Assembly (NCBI RefSeq): GCF_009857915.1
Contig: NZ_WWCM01000001.1
Span: forward strand, 248,001 to 312,000
Direction of reading: 5' to 3'
DNA: 64,000 bases
From: Duganella qianjiadongensis
GTDB lineage: Bacteria > Pseudomonadota > Gammaproteobacteria > Burkholderiales > Burkholderiaceae_D
How positions within the stretch are numbered: the first letter of the stretch is position 1; every line of letters begins with the position of its first letter. This document shows, in pieces, positions 16,228-25,245 of the stretch. A program made the position numbers and the translations under genes. A model generated the notes under the pieces. It saw nothing but the letters and a program-made list of their open reading frames with translations. It did no database searches and was not told where the DNA came from.

Positions 16228-18981
16228 TCAGAACTTGTAAGTTGCGCTGACGTAGCCGGTGGTGCCGTGGGCGTCGTAGTAGCTAGGATCGTAGCCACCC
16301 TGGAAGTAATTACCCAGAGTGATAACTTCCGGCGGTTTGCGGTTGAACAGGTTCTTCACGCCTGCACGGATCTGCAGGTTCTTGAAGCCGCTGTACGAAG
16401 CCTGCGCATCCCAGGTCGAGAAAGCGCCCACGTGCACGGCGTCGGTGCCGGTCGCGGAATCAGCACGGGCTGCATCCCAGTAGCCCGACTGGAAGTTCTG
16501 GGTCAGGTTCACACCCCACTTCTGGTATTTCCAGTCCATGGTCCACTGATGTTTCCAGCGGAAGATCACGCCGCCGTTGGCCACGGCGTTCAGCGGGTTG
16601 CCATTGGCGTCAATGGTGCGTGCCACGCTCTGCTGCACGGTGCCGTCTGGCAGCTTCTCGTCGAACTTAGTGGTGTAGGTGCCGTTCAGGCGGGTCGAGA
16701 AGGTGCCGTAGTTGGCCGTCTTGGCAATGGTCCAGCGGGCGTCGATGTCGATACCTTCGGTTTTCAGCGAACCGGCATTCAGGTTGGTGGCGTAGATGTT
16801 GGTGATGTTGCCCCCTGCATCACGCTGCACCAGACCCGTGTAGTTGCTGTCGCCAGCGGCCGCCTTTTCCACGATGAACTCCGGGCTCAGGGTGGTGATC
16901 AGGTTGTTGACATTGATCTTCCAGTAGTCCACCGCGATCGACAGGCCTTGTACCGGATCGATCACCAGGCCCAGCGAGGACTGCTCCGATTTCTCCGGCT
17001 TCAGTTTCGCATTGCCGCCAACGGTCTGGTTGAACTGGCCGCTGGTGCCGCTCACCGGATCGGTGAAGGTCGCCGTGGTGGCCACGGTCTGCGGGTTGTT
17101 CAGCTCAGGCAGAGCACCCACGCGGAAGCCGCGGCCGTAGGAAGCGCGCACCAGCAACTGCGACAGCGGCTGATAACGGAAGCTGACCTTGGGATTGGTC
17201 GAGGTGGCGTTCGGATAACGGTCGGTACGCAGGGCCAGATCCGATTCCAGATGCTGGACGATAGGCACATTCAGTTCGCCGAAGATCGCCTGATACGAAC
17301 GCGAAGCCGACAGTGGCAACACCTGGCCGCCATAGCCGGAGATGTCGCCCGACTGGTAGGCAGCCGATGGATTCAGGTCCAGTTTTTCGCTGGTGGCCGC
17401 TGCGCCCAGTGCGAACTTGGCCATGCCGGCTGGCAGCTGGTACAGGTCGCCCGAAATGCGCGCGGTCAGCGCGTCATTGGTCAGCGTCGAGTGGATCATC
17501 TGGCCGACGTAGTTGGTGGCGTAAATCTGCTTGGCCAGCTCCGGCGACTGGTACTGGGCCCACGGGTTGAAGGCTGGGTTGTTGCTCAGCAGCTTGACCA
17601 GCGCCACCTGATTCGAGTAACCCTGCTGGGTGCTCTCGCTTACGTCGCTCGAGTTGTGGGTGTAGGCCACGTCGTAATCAAAACCCTTGACCACGCCGCG
17701 CATGCCGATCACCAGATGCGACAGTTTGGCCATGTCTTCGGTCGAGCGGTTGCCGGCGTCGAAAGCGCGGTAGCTCACGCTGATGGGCTTGCCGGACTGG
17801 GCCGGAGCGTTGGCAGCCAGCCAGGCAGCCGGATAGTAAGGGCTGCTCGGCGATACGATGATCGACGGGTACACATTAGCTGCAGCGAAGGCGCTGTCGG
17901 TCGACAGGAAGGAATTGCTGTATGGCGAAGGCTGCGAGTTATTGTCGGTCTTCTGCTGCGAGTGGAAGCCTTCCACGAACAGTTCATTGTTCTCGTTCAG
18001 CTTGAAGCGGAACGAAGCCGACAGATTGGCGCGTTCGGTTTGCGGTACCAGACCAACGTAGGGTGCCGAGTTGAAGCGGCAGGTGCCCAGATTGGCGTCG
18101 TATTCGCTGCCGTTGGCTGCGCAGTTGTTGGGCGCCAGCGGGTTGCCCAGTCCTTTGCCCAGCGCTGCCAGCGTGTTCGGGATCACGCCGAACTGGTTCG
18201 GGGTGGTATTCGGGATGAAACTGGTGATGGCGCCGCTAGGCGTCGCGCTCTGCTCGCGCAGGCCATTGTTGTTCCAGCTGTTCTTGGCGTAGCTGCGCTG
18301 CGAGCCGTAGATGGTGGTGTCTTTCGCTACGTCGGCTGCCACGGTAATGTTGTAGCGGTCCTCGTCGAAGTCACCCCAGCCGGCGATCACGGAAGCCTTC
18401 TTGGTCAGGCCGCCGCCATCCTTGGTGCCCGAGGCGTAGGCAGTCGCCTCAACACCGTTGAAGTTGTTACGCAGGATGAAGTTGATCACGCCGCCGATGG
18501 CGTCGGAACCGTACACGCCCGAAGCGCCGTCTTTCAGCACTTCCACGTGGTCCACGGCTGCCAGCGGGATGGCATTGATGTCGACAGCGGTGCCGTCGGT
18601 GGCATAGTTGGCCAGACGGCGGCCGTTCACCAGGATCAGGGTCTTGCTGCCGCCTATGCCGCGCAGCGATACGGTGGCTTCGCCGTAGGTCGAGGAACCC
18701 ACGCCGGTGGCGCTGGGAACGCCGCCCACTGCCGAGATCGCGGTCACTTGCTGCAGCAGCGCTTCGGTGTTGGTCACGCCCATCTTGGCGATGTCTTCGT
18801 GGGTCACGGTCTGTACTGGCAGTGCACCTTCCGCTTGTGCGCGTTTGATCGAGGAGCCAGTGATTTCCACGCGCTGCATAGGAGCATCGTTGGTTTGCGC
18901 CTGTGCGGCGATAGTGCCGAATGCGACAGCGCCGGAGAACGCCAGGCGCAGCGAGCGCGCGATTATGGTTTCTTTGGTCAT
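16228..18981 (-). CDS. TonB-dependent outer-membrane receptor
   Basis: A complete 917-aa receptor with signal peptide (LAFSGAVAFGTIAAQAQ), plug domain (VEITGSSIKRAQAEG, KTLILVNGRRLANY, SGVYGSDAIGGVINFI) and a barrel ending in a C-terminal Phe (YVSATYKF), as required for BAM insertion. The style is that of the large carbohydrate or peptide receptors of Oxalobacteraceae and Xanthomonads. No catabolic genes are attached, so the ligand is unknown. Two overlapping palindromes lie about 220 bp upstream (19201-19222). A strong terminator follows. Confidence 0.92.
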   Translation of the reverse strand: MTKETIIARSLRLAFSGAVAFGTIAAQAQTNDAPMQRVEITGSSIKRAQAEGALPVQTVTHEDIAKMGVTNTEALLQQVTAISAVGGVPSATGVGSSTYGEATVSLRGIGGSKTLILVNGRRLANYATDGTAVDINAIPLAAVDHVEVLKDGASGVYGSDAIGGVINFILRNNFNGVEATAYASGTKDGGGLTKKASVIAGWGDFDEDRYNITVAADVAKDTTIYGSQRSYAKNSWNNNGLREQSATPSGAITSFIPNTTPNQFGVIPNTLAALGKGLGNPLAPNNCAANGSEYDANLGTCRFNSAPYVGLVPQTERANLSASFRFKLNENNELFVEGFHSQQKTDNNSQPSPYSNSFLSTDSAFAAANVYPSIIVSPSSPYYPAAWLAANAPAQSGKPISVSYRAFDAGNRSTEDMAKLSHLVIGMRGVVKGFDYDVAYTHNSSDVSESTQQGYSNQVALVKLLSNNPAFNPWAQYQSPELAKQIYATNYVGQMIHSTLTNDALTARISGDLYQLPAGMAKFALGAAATSEKLDLNPSAAYQSGDISGYGGQVLPLSASRSYQAIFGELNVPIVQHLESDLALRTDRYPNATSTNPKVSFRYQPLSQLLVRASYGRGFRVGALPELNNPQTVATTATFTDPVSGTSGQFNQTVGGNAKLKPEKSEQSSLGLVIDPVQGLSIAVDYWKINVNNLITTLSPEFIVEKAAAGDSNYTGLVQRDAGGNITNIYATNLNAGSLKTEGIDIDARWTIAKTANYGTFSTRLNGTYTTKFDEKLPDGTVQQSVARTIDANGNPLNAVANGGVIFRWKHQWTMDWKYQKWGVNLTQNFQSGYWDAARADSATGTDAVHVGAFSTWDAQASYSGFKNLQIRAGVKNLFNRKPPEVITLGNYFQGGYDPSYYDAHGTTGYVSATYKF

Positions 18982-19764
18982 GAAATTCCCGATTGAAGAA
19001 TGGATGGATTACGGCCACGCCAGAAACTCTGGCGCGCCACGGAACGTTGGCTACCCTGATTTGCTACGTGTTAATTCAGAAAGGGCACAGCGTCTTGCCG
19101 ACAACCACCACTTCAACCTGAACCAGTACTTCGCTCTCTTTTTAAGGCCAATCTATTTTTTGAGTCCCACAGCTTGTGGGGCGTACGCCACACCAGCTGA
19201 TGTCATATGACAACATATGACAAATTCGAGCGTCAATGGACGTTCTGACATCAAGATAGAAAACAACAAAAGAGCGCTATTTATGTAAAAAGCGCGCAAC
19301 TTTAAGGATGATCTAAGAAAAATGCCGGACGAAGCGATTTCGGTCTGGATGGCGGAATTTTATTCACTAATAAAACATATTTTTGTGAATAAATTTAGTG
19401 GCGAGGTGAAAATCAGTCGGAAAGGGATGGCACAACTTGGCAATGCAGTCATTTCTGTCACATTTTTTTACAAATTGACGGCCATGCTGCGGTCATATTT
19501 CAGTGCCAATTTAACATTTAAATTACGGTAACATTTTTTTACATCTGCGGTCAATGATCCGGCGCCGCCAGCAACTGTCATGGCAGCTGGGTACCCAGCA
19601 ATAAATACAAAGCCGAATGCGCAGTGGGTCGGCGTCTCCCTGTACCGATGCACGGATTTTCCGGCTGGCGGCGACAGATGACAGCTGGGCATCATCTGCG
19701 CGAACAAAATCCCGCTCCTGGTTACCCATAAGGAAATGTAGCCATTCCCCCGTCAGGAGCAGAC
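18982..19764. other. 783-bp AT-rich intergenic region
   Basis: Between the divergent receptor (16228-18981) and the 554-aa gene at 19765. It is visibly more AT-rich than its neighbours from about 19200 to 19560. It holds the tandem palindromes at 19201-19222. A 69-codon frame at 19322-19531 has no ribosome site or recognisable product, so I do not call it. The ribosome site CAGGAGCAGAC of the next gene is at its right end. Confidence 0.5.
19201..19222. promoter_or_regulatory. Tandem palindromic operator candidate
   Basis: TGTCATATGACA (19201-19212) is a perfect 12-bp palindrome, followed at once by ACATATGACA, a partial second copy whose centre is 11 bp away, about one helical turn. This spacing is typical of cooperative dimer binding. 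It lies upstream of the receptor gene. The binding protein is unknown. Confidence 0.45.
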
Positions 19765-21429
19765 ATGCAAATTCTACGTGCTATTTTCCAGCCTACGCTA
19801 ACCGAGTTGCATCCAACGCTGACCGGCTCAGCTAAAGGAAAAACCAAACTGCAGGCAACTGTGGCTGCGCCTGAGGGACGACGCAGTTCGCACAGTTCGG
19901 CTGGTCCATCAACCGCCCCGGCCTTGAAGCAGCGCGTCACTGTGGTAGCTGCCACACCGGCCGAGGTGGCTGGCCAATTTCGGGCTCTACGGGATATGGA
20001 AGGCAAAAAGTCCGCCATCGATGCAGAGTTCACCACCACATTGCACGAGCTCGATGCCACCTTCACCCGTTACACGATGAAAGCCCGAGGCAAGGCGAAG
20101 AGCTGTAATTTCGCTCTCGAATCGCAAACCGACAAGATACGCGCCTGGATCCATCAAGCCGACACCCACCATCTGAAAACCATGGTCAGCACCTGGGATG
20201 CAAGTGCCTCGAATGAGCAGCATTTTATCCGCGACTATATGGTCAGCCATCTGAAATACCGCGACACCATGGCCAAAGTCGCCGCCGGCACCGAATTGCT
20301 GGCCGACTTCATCCCGCTCTTGCGTCTCGATGCTGATGTCGACATGATGTCCCACGAACAATTACAGCAACTGGATAGACAGCTGGCAGAACTGGCGCCG
20401 GCCACCCAAGGCTTGCGCTGGGAGCACGAAGGCAAGGATCAGAAGCTGCTGCTCTGCCAAGTGCTGGCGGAGCAGCCGATACAGAAACTGCATGCCATGC
20501 TGGCCGCCTGGCCCGCCACTAAAGCGGCCATCGATACGATGCAACAGCCGCTACGTGGCGCCATTACGGATGCACTGCGGGTGGTCATGGCACGCAATCC
20601 GCAGAAGTCGCAGGCGCTGGTCATCGTGAATCAGGCCTTGGCCAAATTCAATAGCTGGCTCGGCCAGGGGCGCCCCCTATCTGCGCGCGCTACCCACCCT
20701 GAAGCGGTACTCATCAACCGGCTTGACGACTTGAACCGCATCATGCGCACGCACTGGGGCAAGCTTGAGAAAAGCGACTATCTGGCTAATCCCCCGCTCG
20801 CGGGCCAGAAAGGCGACTTTGCGCACTGGTCTGGCTGGAGCAAGGACAACAAAACCTCGCAACTGGACACCCTGACCGCGGAACTGAAAAAGCTTAGCCT
20901 GGCTGATCTGGAATACGTCATCGATAACTGGACGTATGAGCGCAAGCCTATGGATGAAGCGAGAAATCCGGTGCGTCGTCTGGTGTGTGATATCGCCGCC
21001 GAAAAAAAAATGAATCAGGTAGGCGATGCACATAGCGCCGTGCAGGCGCACCTGCGTCTGGCCGACATCAACGCGCCAGCGCAGCTGACCTTACAAAATC
21101 TGCTGGCCCTCTGCCGGCACCATGCTGTCGAAGGCGTCACCGCGGAGCAACTCGCCATGCAGGCTATCGGCACCATCATGCGCGAAGCCGTGTTTACGCG
21201 TCCGAAAGATGTAGTCCACTATACGGCGCTCTTTGCAGCAATGAGCGTCGGCGAACTGAAAGCGCATTACGTACCGCGCGCAGATAACGACGATTTCACC
21301 TATGCCCGAAATGCCATCAAAGGCAATATCGCCCAGCGCGCCAACGAGCTGGACCAGCCCGAAACCCAGCAGGAATATCAGGAGTTTATGACGCACTTCG
21401 ATAACGTTGCGCCGCGCAGGGGGCGATAG
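19765..21429 (+). CDS. Unknown 554-aa helical-repeat protein
   Basis: I do not recognise this protein. The first 65 residues are rich in Ser, Thr, Pro, Gly and Lys and look unstructured; the rest is predicted helical by eye. Four degenerate copies of a pattern, hydrophobic-rich helix ending in Trp followed by a basic helix, can be seen: HLKTMVSTWD (about residue 135), KLHAMLAAWP (about 245), DLEYVIDNWT (about 385) and ELKAHYVPRAD (about 495). There is no signal peptide or membrane segment. A disordered Ser/Thr-rich N-terminus followed by helical repeats recalls secreted effectors of type III or VI systems, but no secretion genes or chaperone are nearby, so this is only a possibility. Ribosome site CAGGAG supports the ATG. 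Confidence 0.75.
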   Translation: MQILRAIFQPTLTELHPTLTGSAKGKTKLQATVAAPEGRRSSHSSAGPSTAPALKQRVTVVAATPAEVAGQFRALRDMEGKKSAIDAEFTTTLHELDATFTRYTMKARGKAKSCNFALESQTDKIRAWIHQADTHHLKTMVSTWDASASNEQHFIRDYMVSHLKYRDTMAKVAAGTELLADFIPLLRLDADVDMMSHEQLQQLDRQLAELAPATQGLRWEHEGKDQKLLLCQVLAEQPIQKLHAMLAAWPATKAAIDTMQQPLRGAITDALRVVMARNPQKSQALVIVNQALAKFNSWLGQGRPLSARATHPEAVLINRLDDLNRIMRTHWGKLEKSDYLANPPLAGQKGDFAHWSGWSKDNKTSQLDTLTAELKKLSLADLEYVIDNWTYERKPMDEARNPVRRLVCDIAAEKKMNQVGDAHSAVQAHLRLADINAPAQLTLQNLLALCRHHAVEGVTAEQLAMQAIGTIMREAVFTRPKDVVHYTALFAAMSVGELKAHYVPRADNDDFTYARNAIKGNIAQRANELDQPETQQEYQEFMTHFDNVAPRRGR

Positions 21430-21643
21430 ACGGGCGCCAGGCTTGCCAGCGGCCAAGCTTGGCCCGCCACAACCTCTACAAGCCTGCAACTATCCGGATA
21501 GCCTGCAGCAGGCTGGCATTATGGCGGCAGCACGGCTGTCTTTCTTTAACGAGAGCGCTGGCGCGAACACCTAAGCGCTGCAACTGCTTACGGATGAACA
21601 TACACCAGCACTTCCACCTCGCTCCGGCCAGATCATGCTCCAC

Positions 21644-23704
21644 CTACCAATTGGCAATCAGGGTGGCACGTAGTGAGCGTGATTCGCTTGGATGAAAATG
21701 TACATCATCGACAGGTGCTGCCTCGCCGCGCAGCTGCGAACTATAGTAGTAGTCGATTGCAGACACCTTGCGGTTAGCGATGTTGAAGGCTTCCAGCGAC
21801 AGACGCAGCTTGGGGGCGAGCTGATACGCTACATGGCCGTTCAGGGTGAACGACGAACGCGAGCGCACGCGGTTATCGGATGTGAGGGGCCGCGGACCAA
21901 AGTAGCGCACCCGCACAGCGCCTGACCAGGGACCGAGTTTATCGACGGTAAGCGCCAGCTGACCGACGCCTTCCACGGCATCTTCGATGTAATCGCCAGC
22001 CAGCGCGTCATGATCGCGCGAACGGGCATGGGCATAGGCTGCATCGACATCGATCGACAGCCAGGGCAGCACTTTATAGTAGTTGGATAGCTCGATGCCA
22101 TAGCGCCGGCTGGGCCGGCCTGCCTCGGTGGTGCCGGAATCGCCGATGTAGGTCAGTTCCGAATCAAAGTCCAGCCGGTACAGCGAGAGCGCAGTCTGCA
22201 TGCGCGGAATCAGCTCGGTACGTAATCCCACTTCCTGCCCTCGCGATTGCACCAGCCCCGGCACCGGCGCCAGCGCCTCACCCGTCCTGACATCCAAGGT
22301 CGCCACGGTACCCCTTGCATCATTGCTGTGAAAACCTTTGCCCAGATTCAAATACAGCTCGGTCTGCTCCAGCGGACTGAAAATCAGGCTCAGCGAGGGG
22401 CTCAGCAGTCCTGCGCTGGCGACACCACTATTCGGCGCCAGATTACTGCTGACATCGTAGCGATAGCGATCGGTCCGCAGCCCTGCCACCGAGCGCAGGC
22501 GATCAGACCAGCGTGTGGCATTTTCCAGATACAGCGCCGCACTACTCTCGATGATATGGTCTTTGCGCGTAGCGGACAGCACCTGCTGCGCGCGCGTGTG
22601 ATTGAGTCCGTTGAACACATTATCGTTCTGCCCTGTCGCCCCTAGAGTCCAGTCGCTAGCCTGTCCCAGCAGTAGAACATCACGCCATGTATGGCTGGCG
22701 CCGAAGCCACTGCTCACGCGCCGGTCCGGCTGACCGAACTGGTCACCGTTGACCGGATCTTCCATGAAGTAAGTGAAGTCGGAAAACAGATCAAGCCGGT
22801 TACGAATCACGTAAGCATTCAGCTTGCTTGCTGCTTGGGCTGTCGTGTTGCGCCACGTCGCTGACAAGCTGGCGCGGGAAGAATTGCCACCATCGGTATT
22901 ATCGATCGCATCAAAGCGCCCGATGCTGCCATCCTGCACCGCACGCAGCGGAATCTGGTCGGTCGAATTCCAGCGTCCACGATACGCCATGGCCGTCACG
23001 CTCCAGCCATTGCTGGGCTGCCCCTCGGAGTAGCGCAGCACACCATTCACTTTGCGGTAGTTATCGCCACGCGTATAGGGTCCATTGTTATGCACCGATT
23101 CCAGCGCATACAGCAGGCTGCCGCTGGCAAGACTGGTCGATGCCGCCAAAGCCGCACGACCGTAACCATGCTGCCCGCCACTCAGCGTCGCGATGTTGTC
23201 CGGCAGCCGGTTAGCGTAGTTCACCGTCACGCTACCGGCAGAAGCAAAGTCGCCCAGTCGGGCCGAATACGGCCCCTTGCTATAGTCCATCCGCCCCACC
23301 AGTTCCGGGATCAGAAAATTCAGATCGGTCCAGCCCTGTCCGTGCGCGTGGCTGCGCTGATTGACGGGCATGTCGTCCACGAAGGTGGCCAGATCGGTTC
23401 CGTGGTCGAGATTAAAGCCACGCAGATAATACTGGCTCGCTTTACCTTCACCACTATGCTGACCAACGATCAGCCCCGGAGTAGCTTCCAGTATCTCGGC
23501 CGGACGGTACACGGTACGCAACTCCAGTTCACGTCCGGTGATACTGCCCTGATTGGCAGAATCGGCCAGCCCTAGCTGACTGGTGCGCGATGCTTCGACT
23601 GTTACGGTGAGCAGTCCGGCCGGTTCGGCATGCGCCCTCGGATACAGCAAAAGTAGCGCCGGCAATGCCAGCCACAGAGCGCAACGGGAGCTCATAGAAA
23701 ACAT
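21644..23704 (-). CDS. TonB-dependent outer-membrane receptor
   Basis: A 686-aa receptor with signal peptide (LWLALPALLLLYPRAHA), TonB-box-like TVTVEASRT, plug (RPAEILEATPGLIVGQHSGE, YYLRGFNLDHGTD, YSARLGDFASAGSV) and barrel. AAGG seven bases before the ATG at 23704 supports this start. The GFNLDHGTD...VNQRSHAHGQG block defines a distinct receptor subgroup common in proteobacteria, with unknown ligand. Monocistronic; it diverges from the sigma-54 controlled operon starting at 24023. The barrel ends in Trp, an accepted C-terminal aromatic. Confidence 0.9.
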   Translation of the reverse strand: MFSMSSRCALWLALPALLLLYPRAHAEPAGLLTVTVEASRTSQLGLADSANQGSITGRELELRTVYRPAEILEATPGLIVGQHSGEGKASQYYLRGFNLDHGTDLATFVDDMPVNQRSHAHGQGWTDLNFLIPELVGRMDYSKGPYSARLGDFASAGSVTVNYANRLPDNIATLSGGQHGYGRAALAASTSLASGSLLYALESVHNNGPYTRGDNYRKVNGVLRYSEGQPSNGWSVTAMAYRGRWNSTDQIPLRAVQDGSIGRFDAIDNTDGGNSSRASLSATWRNTTAQAASKLNAYVIRNRLDLFSDFTYFMEDPVNGDQFGQPDRRVSSGFGASHTWRDVLLLGQASDWTLGATGQNDNVFNGLNHTRAQQVLSATRKDHIIESSAALYLENATRWSDRLRSVAGLRTDRYRYDVSSNLAPNSGVASAGLLSPSLSLIFSPLEQTELYLNLGKGFHSNDARGTVATLDVRTGEALAPVPGLVQSRGQEVGLRTELIPRMQTALSLYRLDFDSELTYIGDSGTTEAGRPSRRYGIELSNYYKVLPWLSIDVDAAYAHARSRDHDALAGDYIEDAVEGVGQLALTVDKLGPWSGAVRVRYFGPRPLTSDNRVRSRSSFTLNGHVAYQLAPKLRLSLEAFNIANRKVSAIDYYYSSQLRGEAAPVDDVHFHPSESRSLRATLIANW

Positions 23705-23853
23705 GCGTAACCTTGGAAAGTATCGTCGAAAGACAGTGCACAGAATTCTATGGTCGCCCCGTCAGGTTCAATAAATACTTCCTCGGCATGCCTATATATG
23801 CCTTATGGCATAAGGGCGCATTCGAAATCAACAGTTCTGCTGCATGCTCAACA

Positions 23854-23877
23854 GTGCTGCTGATTTTGCAGCAGCAC
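23854..23877 (+). promoter_or_regulatory. Upstream activator site (enhancer) candidate
   Basis: GTGCTGCTG and CAGCAGCAC form a perfect nine-base inverted repeat with spacer ATTTTG, centred about 98 bp before the -24 element. The same core, 19 of 21 bases, occurs on the minus strand at 32286-32306 before the second sigma-54 promoter. Likely bound by the SfnR-like activator encoded at 36957-38180. Confidence 0.65.
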
Positions 23878-23962
23878 ACATCGTTCCTCCCTTTTGCCTC
23901 CCACGCAAGACTCTCCCTTAAAAACAAGCACTTGAGTAAATTTTTACGGGCCTATCTGCGGC

Positions 23963-23977
23963 AGGCACAGGGCTTGC
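23963..23977 (+). promoter_or_regulatory. Sigma-54 (-24/-12) promoter of the DUF6152 operon
   Basis: AGGCACAGGGCTTGC matches TGGCAC-N5-TTGC at all but the first base, with the invariant GG and GC exactly ten bases apart. Transcription would start near 23989, 34 bases before the ATG at 24023. Confidence 0.75.
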
Positions 23978-24022
23978 GAAACATAGCGACATGCAAGTCC
24001 TTTTTAACTGTCGGGAGAAGAA

Positions 24023-24451
24023 ATGAACATCAATCTGTCGCGCTGGCTCATCGCAATTGCGGCCAGCAGTGTCACCCTCATCAGCGTTGCGCCAGCGCAG
24101 GCGCACCACGCCTTCGCTGCCGAATTCGATGCCAAGCAGCCGCTTGACCTGTCCGGCACCATTACCAAAGCCAAGTGGGTCAATCCCCATAGCTGGCTAT
24201 ATTTTGATGTCACGGGTCCGGATGGAAAAGTCACCAACTGGGGTGTGGAATTTGGCGCGCCTAACTCGCTCGCCAATGCGGGACTGGCCAAGAGTGACCT
24301 CAAAATAGGTCAGCCAGTACGCATCCGCGGCTTCCGCTCCAAGAACGGCGAAGCCTTTGGCTACAGCGTCTTCGTCACGCTGGCCGATGGCCGTACCATC
24401 CAGACTGGCGGCGCGCAGGATGCCCCGACTAGCGAGGCACCGCGTCCATGA
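24023..24451 (+). CDS. DUF6152 family periplasmic protein
   Basis: A 142-aa secreted protein. Signal peptide ends at APAQA, and the mature chain starts at HHAFAAEFDA, the invariant double-His start of DUF6152. A small beta-rich domain follows, with the pattern GTITKAKWVNPHSWLYFDV and a C-terminal GRTIQTGGAQD. Function unknown; the paired His could bind a metal. First gene of the operon 24023-30001, with ATGA overlap to the next gene. A paralogue is at 40337-40783 in the right-hand copy of the module. Confidence 0.85.
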   Translation: MNINLSRWLIAIAASSVTLISVAPAQAHHAFAAEFDAKQPLDLSGTITKAKWVNPHSWLYFDVTGPDGKVTNWGVEFGAPNSLANAGLAKSDLKIGQPVRIRGFRSKNGEAFGYSVFVTLADGRTIQTGGAQDAPTSEAPRP

Positions 24452-25245
24452 TCCGATCCCTGACACTGTTCACTTTACTGGCAGCGCTGACCGGCTCCGC
24501 ATTCGGCGCCGATAAGATTCCCCGTCTTGCCAATGGCAGACCAGACTTCTCCGGCATCTGGCAAACCACCAGCGCCGCCGAATACGATCTGGAACCACAC
24601 GCTGCCCGCATCGATGCACCACCCGGTGCCGGTGTGGTAGTAGGCCATGTGCTGCCCTATCTACCCGCTGCGCTGGAACAGAAAAAAAAGAACTTCGCCA
24701 ATCGCGACAAGGATGATCCCCGCCTGAAGGGCTGGACGCTGGGGGTACCGCGCGGGATCTACTATCCCGAACCGTTCCAGATATTCCAGCGCCAGCGTGA
24801 TCTGACGCTGGTCCACCAGTTCGGCCATTCGGTCCGCACCATCCACACCAACGGCACAGACCACCCCGGCGGTGACCGCAACCAGTTCTGGCTCGGTGAT
24901 TCGCGCGGCCGCTGGGATGGCGACACCCTCGTCGTCGATGTCGCCGGCTTCAATGACGAAACCTGGTTCGACCGCGCCGGCAACTACCACAGCGAAGCGC
25001 TGCACGTAGTGGAGCGCTGGAAGTACCTCGACGCCAACACCATCGAATACAGCGCGCGGGTAGAAGACCCCGAAGTGTTCGCCCGCCCATGGGACCTCAG
25101 CGTGCTCCTGCACCGCCACCGCGAGAAGGACTTCCAGCTGATCGAAGACTACCGCTACACGCTCGAATACGAACAATACTATCCGCCCAAACCACCAGCG
25201 GCCGCGACCCAGCCAGCCCCAAGCCAGCCAACAGGAACGCCATGA
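24448..25245 (+). CDS. Secreted protein of the 'PDLSGxW / WEGDTLVV' family
   Basis: A 265-aa secreted protein with signal peptide (LAALTGSAFGA). It has the family opening NGRPDFSGIWQ, the core DSRGRWDGDTLVVDVAGF and the block EDPEVFARPWDL. Proteins like this are found next to TonB receptors and DUF6152 genes in several proteobacteria and Acidobacteria; no function is established to my knowledge. It starts inside the DUF6152 stop (ATGA) and ends inside the next start (ATGA), so three genes are translationally coupled. Paralogues: 25242, 38252 and 39193. Confidence 0.75.
   Translation: MIRSLTLFTLLAALTGSAFGADKIPRLANGRPDFSGIWQTTSAAEYDLEPHAARIDAPPGAGVVVGHVLPYLPAALEQKKKNFANRDKDDPRLKGWTLGVPRGIYYPEPFQIFQRQRDLTLVHQFGHSVRTIHTNGTDHPGGDRNQFWLGDSRGRWDGDTLVVDVAGFNDETWFDRAGNYHSEALHVVERWKYLDANTIEYSARVEDPEVFARPWDLSVLLHRHREKDFQLIEDYRYTLEYEQYYPPKPPAAATQPAPSQPTGTP

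Larger units (their letters stand above)
23705..24022. promoter_or_regulatory. Divergent regulatory region with sigma-54 elements
   Basis: This 318-bp region serves the receptor at 21644-23704 on the left and the DUF6152 operon on the right. It contains an inverted repeat ATGCC-TTAT-GGCAT (23798-23811) on the receptor side, the activator-site candidate at 23854-23877 and the sigma-54 promoter at 23963-23977. No coding sequence is supported. Confidence 0.6.

Noticed and set aside
16267..18996. 909-codon open frame on the plus strand
   Set aside because: Antisense to the complete TonB receptor at 16228-18981; long antisense frames are expected at this GC content, and its sequence has no recognisable domain or ribosome site.
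19322..19531. 69-codon frame in the AT-rich intergenic region
   Set aside because: No ribosome site, no recognisable product, and the surrounding sequence looks non-coding.
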